Source of the DNA: Candidatus [Bacteroides] periocalifornicus
GTDB taxonomy: Bacteria; Bacteroidota; Bacteroidia; Bacteroidales; CAJPTX01
DNA length: 59,525 nucleotides
Reading direction: 5' to 3'
Assembly: GCA_001421095.1 (NCBI GenBank)
Contig: LIIK01000002.1
Coordinates: forward strand, 1-59,525
Shown here one piece after another: positions 1-7,829 of the stretch (position 1 is the stretch's first letter; each line of letters begins with the position of its first letter). The notes beneath the pieces are model-generated. The model worked only from the letters and a program-made list of their open reading frames with translations, was not told where the DNA came from and ran no database searches. A program made the position numbers and the translations under genes.

Positions 1-2
1 AA

Positions 3-161
3 TGGCTATTTACGTGGTGCGATAACCCCGGGCTGGGCATACCGACCACGACCAACGCGCTCGAGGGGCTTTTCGGCGGGTTGAAGACCAAGCTGAGGAA
101 TCACAATGGGCTGAGCCTCAAGAGGAAGATGAAGTTCATAGACGGCCTCCTCGGGCTGTAA
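3..161 (+). pseudogene. C-terminal end of a transposase (cut by window edge)
   Basis: Frame 3 reads WLFTWCDNPGLGIPTTTNAL and then about 30 more residues to a TAA at 159-161. The motif TTTNALEGLFGGLKTKLRNH followed by GLSLKRKMKFID matches the C-terminal end of MULE/IS256-group transposases (TTN-LEG...LRNH-GLS pattern). That family call is from memory of the pattern, not from a search. Only the last 52 residues are inside the window, so whether the upstream part is intact cannot be told. A 25-bp-arm hairpin and a 40-bp-spaced direct repeat follow at once and may mark the end of the element. Confidence 0.6.
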
Positions 162-167
162 ATCAGT

Positions 168-226
168 CTTCCCAAAGGGCCTGCGCCTTGGGCGCGTAAG
201 CCCCAAGGCGCAGGCCCTTTGGGAAG
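168..226. repeat. Long perfect hairpin after transposase
   Basis: Arms 168-192 and 202-226 are perfect 25-bp reverse complements with a 9-nt loop (GCGCGTAAG). It begins 6 bp after the transposase stop. There is no T-run directly after it, so it could be a terminator or an IS end structure. Its architecture matches the hairpins at 27617-27676 and 32183-32243, but the arm sequence is unrelated. Confidence 0.85.
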
Positions 227-232
227 GTGGAG

Positions 233-292
233 ACCATTAATTTTGTCTATTAGAGATATGCGACTCTAAAAAACCATTAATTTTGTCCATTA
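233..292. repeat. 20-bp direct repeat spaced 40 bp
   Basis: ACCATTAATTTTGTCTATTA at 233-252 recurs as ACCATTAATTTTGTCCATTA at 273-292, one mismatch. Between the copies, TAGAG...CTCTA forms a short inverted repeat. The position just past the transposase relic suggests transposon-end sequence or target-site structure; this is inference. Confidence 0.7.
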
Positions 293-299
293 TGCCAGG

Positions 300-1020
300 T
301 TTGCTATAGAGTTCTTGGTAGGGGCGGTGCCGAGCATAGCGAGTGCCCGCCCTAACCGAGCCGTGGCGTTTTGAAGCGCGACGCGGCACGCCACGTCGCT
401 ACAAAGACCGTGGGGTCAGGTGTTGATGGTCGTGAAGAGGAGGCATGGGCAGGCAACTTTCGGCCTGCCCCTACGGACGGGGGGGAGGACGCTTGCCGCC
501 TACGAATTGGGAGGGAGGGTACTCGCTGCGCTCGGCACCTCCCCTACCGAGATCCGCATGGAATCGGCGTTTTTGAAGGCGTGTAGAGAAGCCTCCTTCT
601 CTGAAGGGGATCTCTACGAAGGGATAGAAATGCGCGATATTTTCGGTAGAGGATTTTTCCCCCTTGTGAATAAAATGATTTTTAATCATCACGTGCATCT
701 ATCGAGGGCCGTAGCGACGCGGCGCGCCGCGTCGTTATCCCGCCCGTCCCCGCCTTCTGCCTATCAATGGTCGGCGCAGAGGGCGTTTGTAGCGACGTGG
801 CGTGCCGCGATTAAAGAACCGCGCCGCGGTAAGGCGCATCGCGGCAAAAGTGTGCAACGGTATTTTGTGGAATAACGACGCGGCACACCACGTCGTTACG
901 GCCTTCGGAGAATGTGAGCATACGATTTAAAACCACCGTGTTCCAATGGGAAGGGCGGTCCCGATGGATGGGAGGGGTTTGCGATAGGAGGTCGGGCTGG
1001 CATTCTAGCCAAATTTTCCC
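300..1020. repeat. Repeat island 1 (R2, R1 and R3 copies)
   Basis: This stretch has no convincing gene. It contains an R2 copy at 319-356 (TAGGGGCGGTGCCGAGCATA and on), R1 palindromic heads at about 378-402, 711-737, 789-809 and 873-898, and an R3-like copy at about 902-955. An R2-related segment in reverse orientation lies at 450-505. Between 560 and 700 I see only AT-richer unassigned sequence. The ORFs that can be drawn here run through the palindromes in several frames and are repeat-derived. Confidence 0.8.
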
Positions 1021-1028
1021 TACCTTTG
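1021..1028 (+). promoter_or_regulatory. Bacteroidota -7 box TACCTTTG
   Basis: TACCTTTG matches the TAnnTTTG -7 consensus of the Bacteroidota primary sigma factor. It is 50 bp upstream of the membrane-protein ATG at 1079, which argues against the longer upstream reading of that ORF. No clear -33 TTTG is seen at the usual distance. Confidence 0.65.
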
Positions 1029-1078
1029 CAGGAGGTATAAACCGTGTAAGTTGGGCATCTAACCCAAATATTACTGCT

Positions 1079-1909
1079 ATGGATGCGAACGGCTACCAGG
1101 TCTGGGGGCGAATAGCCAATGCGCTGGTATATGCGATCGTAATTCCACATACAGTCATTTGGGCCGAGCTGTACATGCGGGGAGACAAGGTTGTGGAATA
1201 TTACGGGGACCTCTGGTTTTTCATAATACTTGTATGGATTGTATTTCTTACGCTTAAAGCCCTCCGCTACCGTTTCGAGTGGTTGAACTGCATACCCTGT
1301 AGCCCTCTCTCGCCGAATTATCCCCTGTACCTCCCGCGGGCGGTGACCCTGGAGAACAGCATGCTGCTGCTCTTCAGCCTTTTCCCGGTATTCGCCTACT
1401 ACGAGGTGCTGCTGGGGGTAGGGTACTTCACCGAGCACATGGCTGAGGCCGTGGTATTCATGGTCCTGGTGCTCGCGGCGGGCTACTACATACCGACCTT
1501 CGTGTGCGCCACGCGCCTGCGGAGGATGGAGAAGCGCAGCGACCGCGCGGGGATCGTAGCGATCCTGGAGCGTATGGACCGCCAGCGGGCGCGCCACTTC
1601 ATCTACCGCTACGACTGGCCAGACTACCTGCTGGAGACGCTGATCTTCACGGCGCTCGCGGCGATGCTCTACCTCATGCAGCTGGGCGATGTCCCCGTGG
1701 GGACTCGTATTGGGACGGCGTGGCTGTTCCTGCTGGCCACGGCGGCGGAACGGGTGGTGGAGGCCTACCCGCGGCTGTGGCTCTGGGGCGGCTGGGGAAC
1801 CCTAGGCGTTGTGGATGCGCAGAGGGCCATCACGATAGTGCGTCGCTACAAGGTCGCCCGTCTGGTGATTGCCCTGGCGGGCGTGGCGGTGGTGGGGTGG
1901 ATGGGGTAG
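1079..1909 (+). CDS. Polytopic membrane protein, unknown function
   Basis: This 276-residue protein is not a family I recognise. It has about six or seven hydrophobic segments: near residues 10-32, 40-63, 93-118, 122-145, 183-203, 212-232 and at the C-terminus, which ends GVAVVGWMG. Segment 64-92 holds a CIPCSPLSPNY loop. The positively charged loop RLRRMEKRSDRAG and the DRQRARHFIYRYDWPDY loop probably face the cytoplasm. I chose the ATG at 1079 because the in-frame upstream extension crosses a -7 box and an R3 repeat. The gene stands alone between two repeat islands. Lipid or cell-envelope roles are possible, but nothing in the sequence decides it. Confidence 0.75.
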   Translation: MDANGYQVWGRIANALVYAIVIPHTVIWAELYMRGDKVVEYYGDLWFFIILVWIVFLTLKALRYRFEWLNCIPCSPLSPNYPLYLPRAVTLENSMLLLFSLFPVFAYYEVLLGVGYFTEHMAEAVVFMVLVLAAGYYIPTFVCATRLRRMEKRSDRAGIVAILERMDRQRARHFIYRYDWPDYLLETLIFTALAAMLYLMQLGDVPVGTRIGTAWLFLLATAAERVVEAYPRLWLWGGWGTLGVVDAQRAITIVRRYKVARLVIALAGVAVVGWMG

Positions 1910-2339
1910 GTAGGGCACCCGCAGGCTTCGGCAGGGAGAGCCTTTTGGAATACGGAGGTTTAAAACCTATTCTCCCATTTCTCGAAGACCGTAGCGACGC
2001 GGCGTGCAGCGTCGTATAGGTGTGGCTTGCCGCCAAAAATCACGTTTCTATCAATTGTCGAGATTGGCTATTATGTTCTCGGTAGGGGCGATGCTGTAGG
2101 GACGGGCCGAAAGTTGCCCGCCCACTCGCGAGTGCCCGCCCTAACGGTGCCGCGTCTCGATTAAGGATGCCGCGACACGCAATGCCATCCCCGCAACGCC
2201 CGACTGTAGGGTGCGGGGTCTTTGCGGTTTGCGCGAAGATTTCCCCGCCCGTTGTGCATCTTATGCTCGCCTCCCCCCTCCCGAAATATGCCCTGCGTAG
2301 GATCATGATTCTCTAGCGGTGCTATCCAAGAAGAATTGC
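1910..2339. repeat. Repeat island 2 (R3, R1, R2, R4)
   Basis: Directly after the membrane gene comes an inverted R3 copy (about 1938-1984, GGAATACGGAGGTTTAAAAC). It is followed by an R1 head (1991-2018), a long R2 copy (about 2046-2145, including GGGCCGAAAGTTGCCCGCCC) and an inverted R4 copy (about 2168-2258, CCCGACTGTAGGGTGCGGGG). No gene is supported. The order R3-R1-R2-R4 resembles a shuffled version of the islands near 34.5-35.2 kb and 43.5-44.1 kb. Confidence 0.8.
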
Positions 2340-2347
2340 TACCTTTG
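2340..2347 (+). promoter_or_regulatory. -7 box TACCTTTG for cheR
   Basis: TACCTTTG matches TAnnTTTG and lies 127 bp upstream of the chosen cheR start, giving a leader of roughly 120 nt. It is the first promoter-like site of the signalling block. Confidence 0.6.
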
Positions 2348-2474
2348 TGCCGCCTACGAGGAGGGCTTAGCGTTACGTGTGCGGCGTGTGGTTTGTAGCC
2401 AGGCAAGATGCCGTATAGAGAGGGATGAGCGTTGCGCAGAGGCCATTCCGTTAGGTGGAGGGCGCAATGCGAGT

Positions 2475-3341
2475 ATGGCCATGGAGAATACGGTAGACGA
2501 AGAGCAGTTGTGCCAGTTTGTGGGTGCGCTACGCCAGCATACCGCATTCGACCTGTCGGACTACTCCGAAAAGTCGCTTCGCCGTCGATTGGCCAAGCTC
2601 CTTGACGATGAGCACATAACCCTCGGCCAGCTCTTGGGGCGCATCGCCCTAGACCCCTGCTATGGAGAACGGGTGATGAATCGCATTACGGTGAACACCA
2701 GCGAGCTGTTTCGCGATCCCCCGGTTTGGATTACCTTGCGCAGGAGCATCTATCCGTCGTTTCGCACGCATTCACAGATCAATGTCTGGCATGCAGGGTG
2801 TAGCATGGGGCAGGAGGTGTACTCTGACATGATGCTGCTCAATGAGCTCGGCTTGCTGGAGCACGCCCGTATCTGCGCGAGCGATATCAATAGCGATATC
2901 CTAGGGCAGGCCGCTTTGGGTTGCTACCGCTACCGGTTCAACCTGAGCTACCTCGACAATTTCGATAGGGTGATCAACACCAACCCGCTTAACTACGAGG
3001 AGAAACCCGAGGTCCCCTACTCCAAGTATTTCACCATAGATAAGGAGCGTGACGAGATCCGCATGCACGATTTTCTCCGCCAGAAGATCCGCTTTCGCCG
3101 TAACGATCTGGTGCGTTGCGCCAATCCTTTTTTTATGAAATTCGATATAATATTCTGCCGCAATGTGGTTATTTACTTTAATAATCAGCTCCAGAATAGG
3201 ATATTTGAAATGTTTTACCAAAATTTGTACCCTGGAGGCGTGCTGGTGCTTGGGTTGCATGAGTCGATAGTAGGGCCTATGGCCGAGCGGTATAGCCGTA
3301 TGGCACAGGTGTATATGCGTAAGGATTCGCAGGAGTGCTAA
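2475..3341 (+). CDS. cheR: CheR-type protein-glutamate methyltransferase
   Basis: Predicted SAM-dependent O-methyltransferase that methylates glutamate side chains of receptor-like proteins. The protein has 288 residues from the ATG at 2475 (a second ATG follows at 2481). The N-terminal helical domain (about 5-75) is followed by NTSELFRD, the SAM-binding motif HAGCSMGQE at 106-114, an acidic ASDIN loop, and FCRNVVIYFNN near 227-237 with the C-terminal PGGVLVLGLHESI strand. These are standard CheR landmarks. Reading further upstream gives a Cys/Arg-rich extension that starts inside the promoter, so I reject it. The gene heads a cluster with a sensor, a second CheR and CheB. CheA, CheW and CheY are absent, so the target is more likely the GAF/coiled-coil sensors encoded next door than an MCP. 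Confidence 0.88.
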   Translation: MAMENTVDEEQLCQFVGALRQHTAFDLSDYSEKSLRRRLAKLLDDEHITLGQLLGRIALDPCYGERVMNRITVNTSELFRDPPVWITLRRSIYPSFRTHSQINVWHAGCSMGQEVYSDMMLLNELGLLEHARICASDINSDILGQAALGCYRYRFNLSYLDNFDRVINTNPLNYEEKPEVPYSKYFTIDKERDEIRMHDFLRQKIRFRRNDLVRCANPFFMKFDIIFCRNVVIYFNNQLQNRIFEMFYQNLYPGGVLVLGLHESIVGPMAERYSRMAQVYMRKDSQEC

Positions 3342-3385
3342 GGTGGAGGGCATGGCTACCCTGCGTAGGGGCGTAGAATGGGAAT

Positions 3386-3396
3386 GGGGGGGGGGG
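3386..3396 (+). repeat. 11-G homopolymer upstream of the sensor gene
   Basis: An uninterrupted run of 11 G lies in the 153-bp spacer between cheR and the sensor gene, about 100 bp before its ATG. Tracts like this can slip and alter promoter spacing; no promoter box could be placed relative to it. Confidence 0.6.
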
Positions 3397-3494
3397 CGGC
3401 CTTTTGGGCTTTGCCGCGAGATGGAGGTGCAGGCGGGGGCGCGGTGCTGGGTGAGGAGTTGTTATTGGCAGCTATTTTAATCGCTACTAGATAG

Positions 3495-5405
3495 ATGCGC
3501 TGGTATAGAGCTTGTAGGCATGTAGCCCAACGCTTAGGGGTGCGGGGGTGGGTGCAGCTGGTATGCGCTGCATGCGCGCTGGTGCTGCTATGCGCTGGGA
3601 TCTACCCTCTCTACCGGATGATGCTCCACAGCACTCGGGGGCAGGAGATGGAGGATCTGCAGGTATTCGCCCAGCGGCTCGAGGCTGAGCTAGGGCTGCT
3701 GGGGCTCGATCTGGATGGGGTAGATAGTGCCGAGAATCAGCGGGTACGGCAGGTGTTCAGCGTGCCATTTCGCAGCGGTGGGGTCTACCCTATGCTGGTG
3801 CACCCCTCAGGGCGTATAGTGTACCATTTTCTCCGCGAAGGGGAGCGGATTCCCCCAGATGTGATGGAGCAAATGGCCTTTAGCCCCGGGCGTACCGGGT
3901 GGGTAGAGCTACAGTTTTCGGAGGGGCCTGGGCAAAAACGAGAATTGGCCTACCGCTACTCCCCTCGGCTGGGCTGCTACCTCGCGGTGGAATTCCCGCC
4001 TCCAAACACGCTGCCTGCCTTGGTAAGCCTGCGCGCCTGGTGGTTGATAGTGCTGGTGGTTTGGCTCTCGCTGGCCGTGGTGGTGGGGGGTGTGCTGGGG
4101 CGCGCTATTCGCCGGCAGCTAGAGGGGGTGTCTGAGCGATTGGCCCGGTTGGCAAGGGGTGAGCATCCTCCCGGGCGAGTACCCCACGGATTCCTAGAGA
4201 TGCGTAGGATTCTGGTATCGCTCAATAGGCTCACGCACGGGTTGGAACGGACTACGGAATTCGCAAAATCCATAGGGCGCGCGGCTTTCGATGTTCCCTT
4301 TACCCCGCTGGGGCCAAACGATTCACTGGGTCGCTCATTGGTGGAGCTGCGTAATAGCCTGGTGGAACAGGAGGCGGCAGCTGCCGATAGGAAGGCCAAG
4401 GATGCGATACATGGCTGGACTAACCAGGGACTGGCGGAGTTTGGGCAGATACTACGGGAGCGAAGCGGGAGCATCACCGAGCTGGCCGATGCGCTCATTC
4501 AGCATCTGGTGAACTACCTAGAGGCTGCGCAGGGGGGGGTATTCACTGTGGGCGCAGGGAGTGATGGTGCTAGGGTGCTGCTGCTTACGGCCAGTTTTGC
4601 CTACGGGCGTAAGAAATTCCTAGCGCGGGAGGTGCATTTTGGGGAAGGCTTGGTGGGCACTTGCGCCGTGGAGCGCGATACTATCCACCTAAACCATGTA
4701 CCAGAGGGCTACAGCGACCTGACCTCTGGCATAGGGCAAGCCCCCCCGACGGAGCTTTTGCTGGTGCCGCTTAAGACCGACGAGGAGCTGCTGGGCGTGC
4801 TGGAGTTAGCCTCGGTGCGTGGGTTTCAGCCCCATGAGATCGAATTCGTAAAAATGGTCTCCAGCAGTATAGCTAGCACATTGCTTACAGCCCAGAGCAA
4901 CCAGCGGAATGCCGATCTGCTTCAGCAGGCTCAAGCGCAGCAGGTGCAGATGCGCGAGCAGGAGGAGGAGATGCGCCAAAACCTAGAGGAGATACAGGCT
5001 ACGCAGGAGGAGATGGAGCGGCGAACCCACGAGGTAGAGGTGCTGCGGAGTGCTGTGCGCGAGGGAATGCTGTACGGGGAGCTGAACGAGGCGGGCGTGT
5101 GGCTCACGGCGAACCACAAGCTAGAGGAGATCTACCGACAGATGGGGCATAAAGGCATCGTGGGAACCCAGTTTGTGGAGAACACCGACTGGCATAGCGC
5201 CAACGGGGCGAAAAGGCTGGAAACGGTGTGGGACGATGTGCGGCATGGTGGGCATATAGAGGGTGTGTTCACGCTTCACGCCCAGAATGCTGGGGATAGG
5301 GCGGTACGGGGAATCCTCTACCCGAATAGGAATGAGGATGGCACACTGCTCTGCGTCTACTTTATAGGCTTGGAGATTACGGAAATGCGCGGGGAGAGTA
5401 GGTAG
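3495..5405 (+). CDS. Membrane sensor: extracytoplasmic domain, HAMP-like, GAF, coiled coil, PAS-like
   Basis: This 636-residue protein has TM1 at about 19-38, an extracytoplasmic domain 42-178, TM2 at about 182-203 and a HAMP-like linker 204-255. A W-x-N-x-G-L-x-x-F helix near 308-320 precedes a GAF domain at about 330-468. A glutamate-rich coiled coil at 470-518 is followed by a PAS-like tail from about 525. No kinase, cyclase or phosphatase domain is present. In the coil, Glu pairs fall at 491/492, 498/499 and 505/506, exactly seven residues apart, as expected for a methylatable helix served by the neighbouring CheR and CheB. That role is inference. The GAF and coil are similar in layout to the PP2C protein at 7830. 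A run of eight G at 4532-4539 lies inside the GAF coding sequence. Confidence 0.8.
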   Translation: MRWYRACRHVAQRLGVRGWVQLVCAACALVLLCAGIYPLYRMMLHSTRGQEMEDLQVFAQRLEAELGLLGLDLDGVDSAENQRVRQVFSVPFRSGGVYPMLVHPSGRIVYHFLREGERIPPDVMEQMAFSPGRTGWVELQFSEGPGQKRELAYRYSPRLGCYLAVEFPPPNTLPALVSLRAWWLIVLVVWLSLAVVVGGVLGRAIRRQLEGVSERLARLARGEHPPGRVPHGFLEMRRILVSLNRLTHGLERTTEFAKSIGRAAFDVPFTPLGPNDSLGRSLVELRNSLVEQEAAAADRKAKDAIHGWTNQGLAEFGQILRERSGSITELADALIQHLVNYLEAAQGGVFTVGAGSDGARVLLLTASFAYGRKKFLAREVHFGEGLVGTCAVERDTIHLNHVPEGYSDLTSGIGQAPPTELLLVPLKTDEELLGVLELASVRGFQPHEIEFVKMVSSSIASTLLTAQSNQRNADLLQQAQAQQVQMREQEEEMRQNLEEIQATQEEMERRTHEVEVLRSAVREGMLYGELNEAGVWLTANHKLEEIYRQMGHKGIVGTQFVENTDWHSANGAKRLETVWDDVRHGGHIEGVFTLHAQNAGDRAVRGILYPNRNEDGTLLCVYFIGLEITEMRGESR

Positions 5406-5624
5406 GGGAAATGTAGGTCTTTATCATTAAAAGAGGTTTAATCAATTACTTAGCATTTATTGATGACCGTAGCGATGCGGCGTGCCGCGTCGTCATAGAT
5501 GGGTTTTACAGAGGCCTCAGGAGAGATGTCTACAGGAAGGGTAATAGGGCAAATTTTCACGCTCTGGGCGATGGGGAGCATGTCCATTCTGCGCGTTAGC
5601 CCCAGTTTTTAAAAGTAGATTCTA
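5406..5624. repeat. Spacer with one R1 head
   Basis: The 219-bp gap between the sensor and the second CheR gene holds an R1 palindrome at 5469-5494 (GTAGCGATGCGGCGTGCCGC and continuation) and no ORF of note. The repeat interrupts what would otherwise be a tight gene cluster. Confidence 0.7.
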
Positions 5625-6473
5625 GTGGCGCAATCAGCTTGGTACGCTGTGGGGATTAAGGAGGTACGGGCGGTGGAATCTGCCGTGCTGGAGCGGTATG
5701 GGCAGCGGCTCTCTGACCTTGCGCTTACCTCTGCGGGCTTCCGCATGGGGCGGTTCATGGCCGCCGAGGGCATACGTGATGGGCAGGAGTTGGCCCAGCG
5801 AATACTTGCAGGGGAGAGGCCGGTCTACGATGGTCTGCTAGCTTCTATATTTCCGCCTACCACAGAGCTTTTCCGCGACCCGAGTTTCTGGAGTGAATTG
5901 CGTGATGGGGTGCTGCCTTCGCTGGTGGGGATTTTCGGGCAGTCGCTGCGGGTCTGGGTTGCGTCGTTTGATTCTGGCGAGGAGCTCTATTCGCTATGCG
6001 TGGTGCTGGATGATGCGGGCCTACTCCCTTTTGCGGAGATCTACGCCTCCTACATCAGCGAGCAGGTGCGGTACCGCTCTGCGCAGGGATTGCTGCCTGG
6101 CCGCCGCTATGGGTTGGATTGTGAGAATTTTGGTCGCTACAATCCGCAAGGAGAGCTCGGCCGCTACTTCGACGATGCGGGGGCGCAGCTAAGGCTAAAG
6201 CCCGAGTTCCTTAAGCGTGTGCAATACCTGGCGCAGGGGGTAGAGTTCACGCCAGTGCCGGGCGGTGGAGTCCACTTGGCACTCTGCCGAAACCAATTGA
6301 TCTTTTTCAACAATACGCTCGGGGAACGTAATGTAGGGGTATTGGCTGAGGCTCTGCATGGCGGGGGTGCGCTAGCCTTGGGTGTGTGTGAAAATTTGGA
6401 GAATTACCAAAATGGCAGTACATTTACCCCTCAAAATTCTAGAGAGGGAATATATAGGAGGTTGCGGAATTGA
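5625..6473 (+). CDS. Divergent CheR-like methyltransferase
   Basis: This 282-residue paralogue of the CheR at 2475 keeps PTTELFRD, the C-terminal CRNQLIFFNN at 221-230 and the GGGALALGVCENL strand. Its SAM motif is changed: VASFDSGEELYS at 112-123 replaces the usual AGCSTGEEPYS pattern, losing the Ala-Gly-Cys start. The ASDI loop after it reads ASYIS. It may bind SAM weakly, or serve as a non-catalytic partner. The reading frame starts with GTG at 5625. No better in-frame ATG exists before residue 41, so the start is uncertain. The stop shares one base with the following CheB start (TGATG), which implies translational coupling. Confidence 0.78.
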   Translation: MAQSAWYAVGIKEVRAVESAVLERYGQRLSDLALTSAGFRMGRFMAAEGIRDGQELAQRILAGERPVYDGLLASIFPPTTELFRDPSFWSELRDGVLPSLVGIFGQSLRVWVASFDSGEELYSLCVVLDDAGLLPFAEIYASYISEQVRYRSAQGLLPGRRYGLDCENFGRYNPQGELGRYFDDAGAQLRLKPEFLKRVQYLAQGVEFTPVPGGGVHLALCRNQLIFFNNTLGERNVGVLAEALHGGGALALGVCENLENYQNGSTFTPQNSREGIYRRLRN

Positions 6474-7036
6474 TGGGCAAGGGCGGCGTGGTGGTGCTGG
6501 GCGGCTCGGCAGGGAGTTTCAAGGTGGTTACCTATTTGCTAGGTAGGCTTCCGCAAGGCTATCCTCTGCCGGTGGTGCTGTGTTTGCACCGGCTGAAGGA
6601 TGTGCGTTCAGGCTTTATGGAATCGCTGCAGGGGAGGTCGAATTTAGAGGTACGTGAACCGTATGATAAGGAGCCAATACAGGGGGGGCGGGTGTATCTC
6701 GCGCCATCGAATTACCATCTCTACGTGGAGCTGGGCAATCGGTTTGGGCTCTCAACGGGAGAGACGGTGAACCACTCGCGCCCTTCGATAGATCTTACAT
6801 TCATCTCGGCGGCTCGGGTGTATCGGGAGCGAGCTGTGGGTATTCTGGTTTCGGGGGCCAACCGCGATGGGGCGTTGGGGCTCCAGTACCTCAAGCAGCA
6901 GGGAGGGGTGGCTATAGTGCAGGATCCCGCGGAGTGCGAAGTGCAAACCATGACGGCGGCGGCTCTGCAACTTACGCAGGTAGACCAAGTGCTGGGGGTA
7001 GCAGGTATCGCGAAATTTTTATTGGAGTTAGCCTAA
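6473..7036 (+). CDS. cheB: CheB-type methylesterase domain protein
   Basis: This 187-residue protein is the catalytic methylesterase domain alone, with no receiver domain. The putative triad is visible: Ser12 in LGGSAGS, His39 in LCLHR and Asp132 in SGANRDGALGL. These match the GxSxGG, QH and GxxDG motifs of CheB, although the second glycine of GxSxGG is Ser here. It should hydrolyse glutamyl methyl esters made by CheR. The ATG at 6473 overlaps the upstream TGA by one base and has GGAGG about 10 bp upstream. Without a phosphorylatable receiver it is probably constitutive or controlled by partners. CheB and CheR together without CheA point to sensory tuning outside chemotaxis. Confidence 0.88.
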   Translation: MGKGGVVVLGGSAGSFKVVTYLLGRLPQGYPLPVVLCLHRLKDVRSGFMESLQGRSNLEVREPYDKEPIQGGRVYLAPSNYHLYVELGNRFGLSTGETVNHSRPSIDLTFISAARVYRERAVGILVSGANRDGALGLQYLKQQGGVAIVQDPAECEVQTMTAAALQLTQVDQVLGVAGIAKFLLELA

Positions 7037-7046
7037 GGGGACCGGT

Positions 7047-7829
7047 ATGGGTTTCAGGACAGATAAAGGGCAAGTGCAGGTATTGCTGCTGGCTCTTCTA
7101 GTATTGCTGCTGGCAGTACAGCTCCTGCTAGGGTACGACGCTCAGGGTGGCAGCCCGTGGGGCATACTACTCGCTGGGCTGTTGGTGCTCGGCATCTTTT
7201 GCCTCCAGCTCTGGCGCTACAGGAGGGTATGCGTGGAGTGCGCTAGGCTTAAGCAGCAGCTAGAGAAAGCAGAGGAACATGCAGAAAACCTGCAGAGGGA
7301 TCTCGATAGGCTGAATGCTGCAAAAGGGAAGGATGCGGTAACTGACGATTCTCGGGGCGAGGTTCAGAATCTGTCGGCACGGATAACGGGCGATACCCAG
7401 GAGGAGCTACGGACCTCATACTTCCGGGTGGTGGCCGAGCGGTGGGAGCTGGTGCAGGGGCTGCTCTTTGGCGAGGAGAAGGCGCGTGGAGTGTTCGCCG
7501 TGCAGGCCTCGTATGCCTACTTTGCCGAGGGAGGGATGCCTGAACCCTTCAGGGAAGGCGAGACGCTTACAGGCCAGGTGGTGAAGGAGAACCAACCGCT
7601 CTACCTCTCCGATATTCCCGCTGGGTATCGGATAATCGCCTCGGGGTTAGGACGTGCGCACCCCTCATACATCTTCATGGTGCCCTACCAGGGGGCTGCG
7701 GGTCGCTGCGTGGTGGAGTTGGCCTTCTTTAAGCCATTGGAACTTGCCGACAGGGAGGCTATAGTGTCGCTATTGGGCGTGCTATCTGAGAAGGAACGTG
7801 GACTAACCAATACGGGGAGGGCGGAGTAA
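7047..7829 (+). CDS. Membrane-anchored coiled-coil/GAF-like protein
   Basis: This 260-residue protein has two hydrophobic segments (about 11-30 and 38-56) joined by a short loop. A coiled coil (about 64-95) follows, then a degenerate GAF domain (about 130-250). The GAF part keeps family landmarks also seen in the neighbours: a SYAYFAEGG turn, FREGETLTGQVVKENQPLYL and IPAGYRIIASGLG, then a hydrophobic VPYQG strand. No output domain is present. It lies 10 bp after cheB, and its TAA directly abuts the ATG of the PP2C gene. It could be a ligand-sensing partner of that phosphatase. I do not recognise a named family beyond GAF. Confidence 0.75.
   Translation: MGFRTDKGQVQVLLLALLVLLLAVQLLLGYDAQGGSPWGILLAGLLVLGIFCLQLWRYRRVCVECARLKQQLEKAEEHAENLQRDLDRLNAAKGKDAVTDDSRGEVQNLSARITGDTQEELRTSYFRVVAERWELVQGLLFGEEKARGVFAVQASYAYFAEGGMPEPFREGETLTGQVVKENQPLYLSDIPAGYRIIASGLGRAHPSYIFMVPYQGAAGRCVVELAFFKPLELADREAIVSLLGVLSEKERGLTNTGRAE

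Noticed and set aside
371..875. ORFs of 71 and 151 codons
   Set aside because: They overlap in two frames and run through R1/R2 palindromes; the recurring Arg/Ala-rich peptides are translations of repeats.
2475..7036. Classical chemotaxis operon
   Set aside because: CheR and CheB domains are clear but no CheA, CheW, CheY or MCP signalling tip was found in the window.
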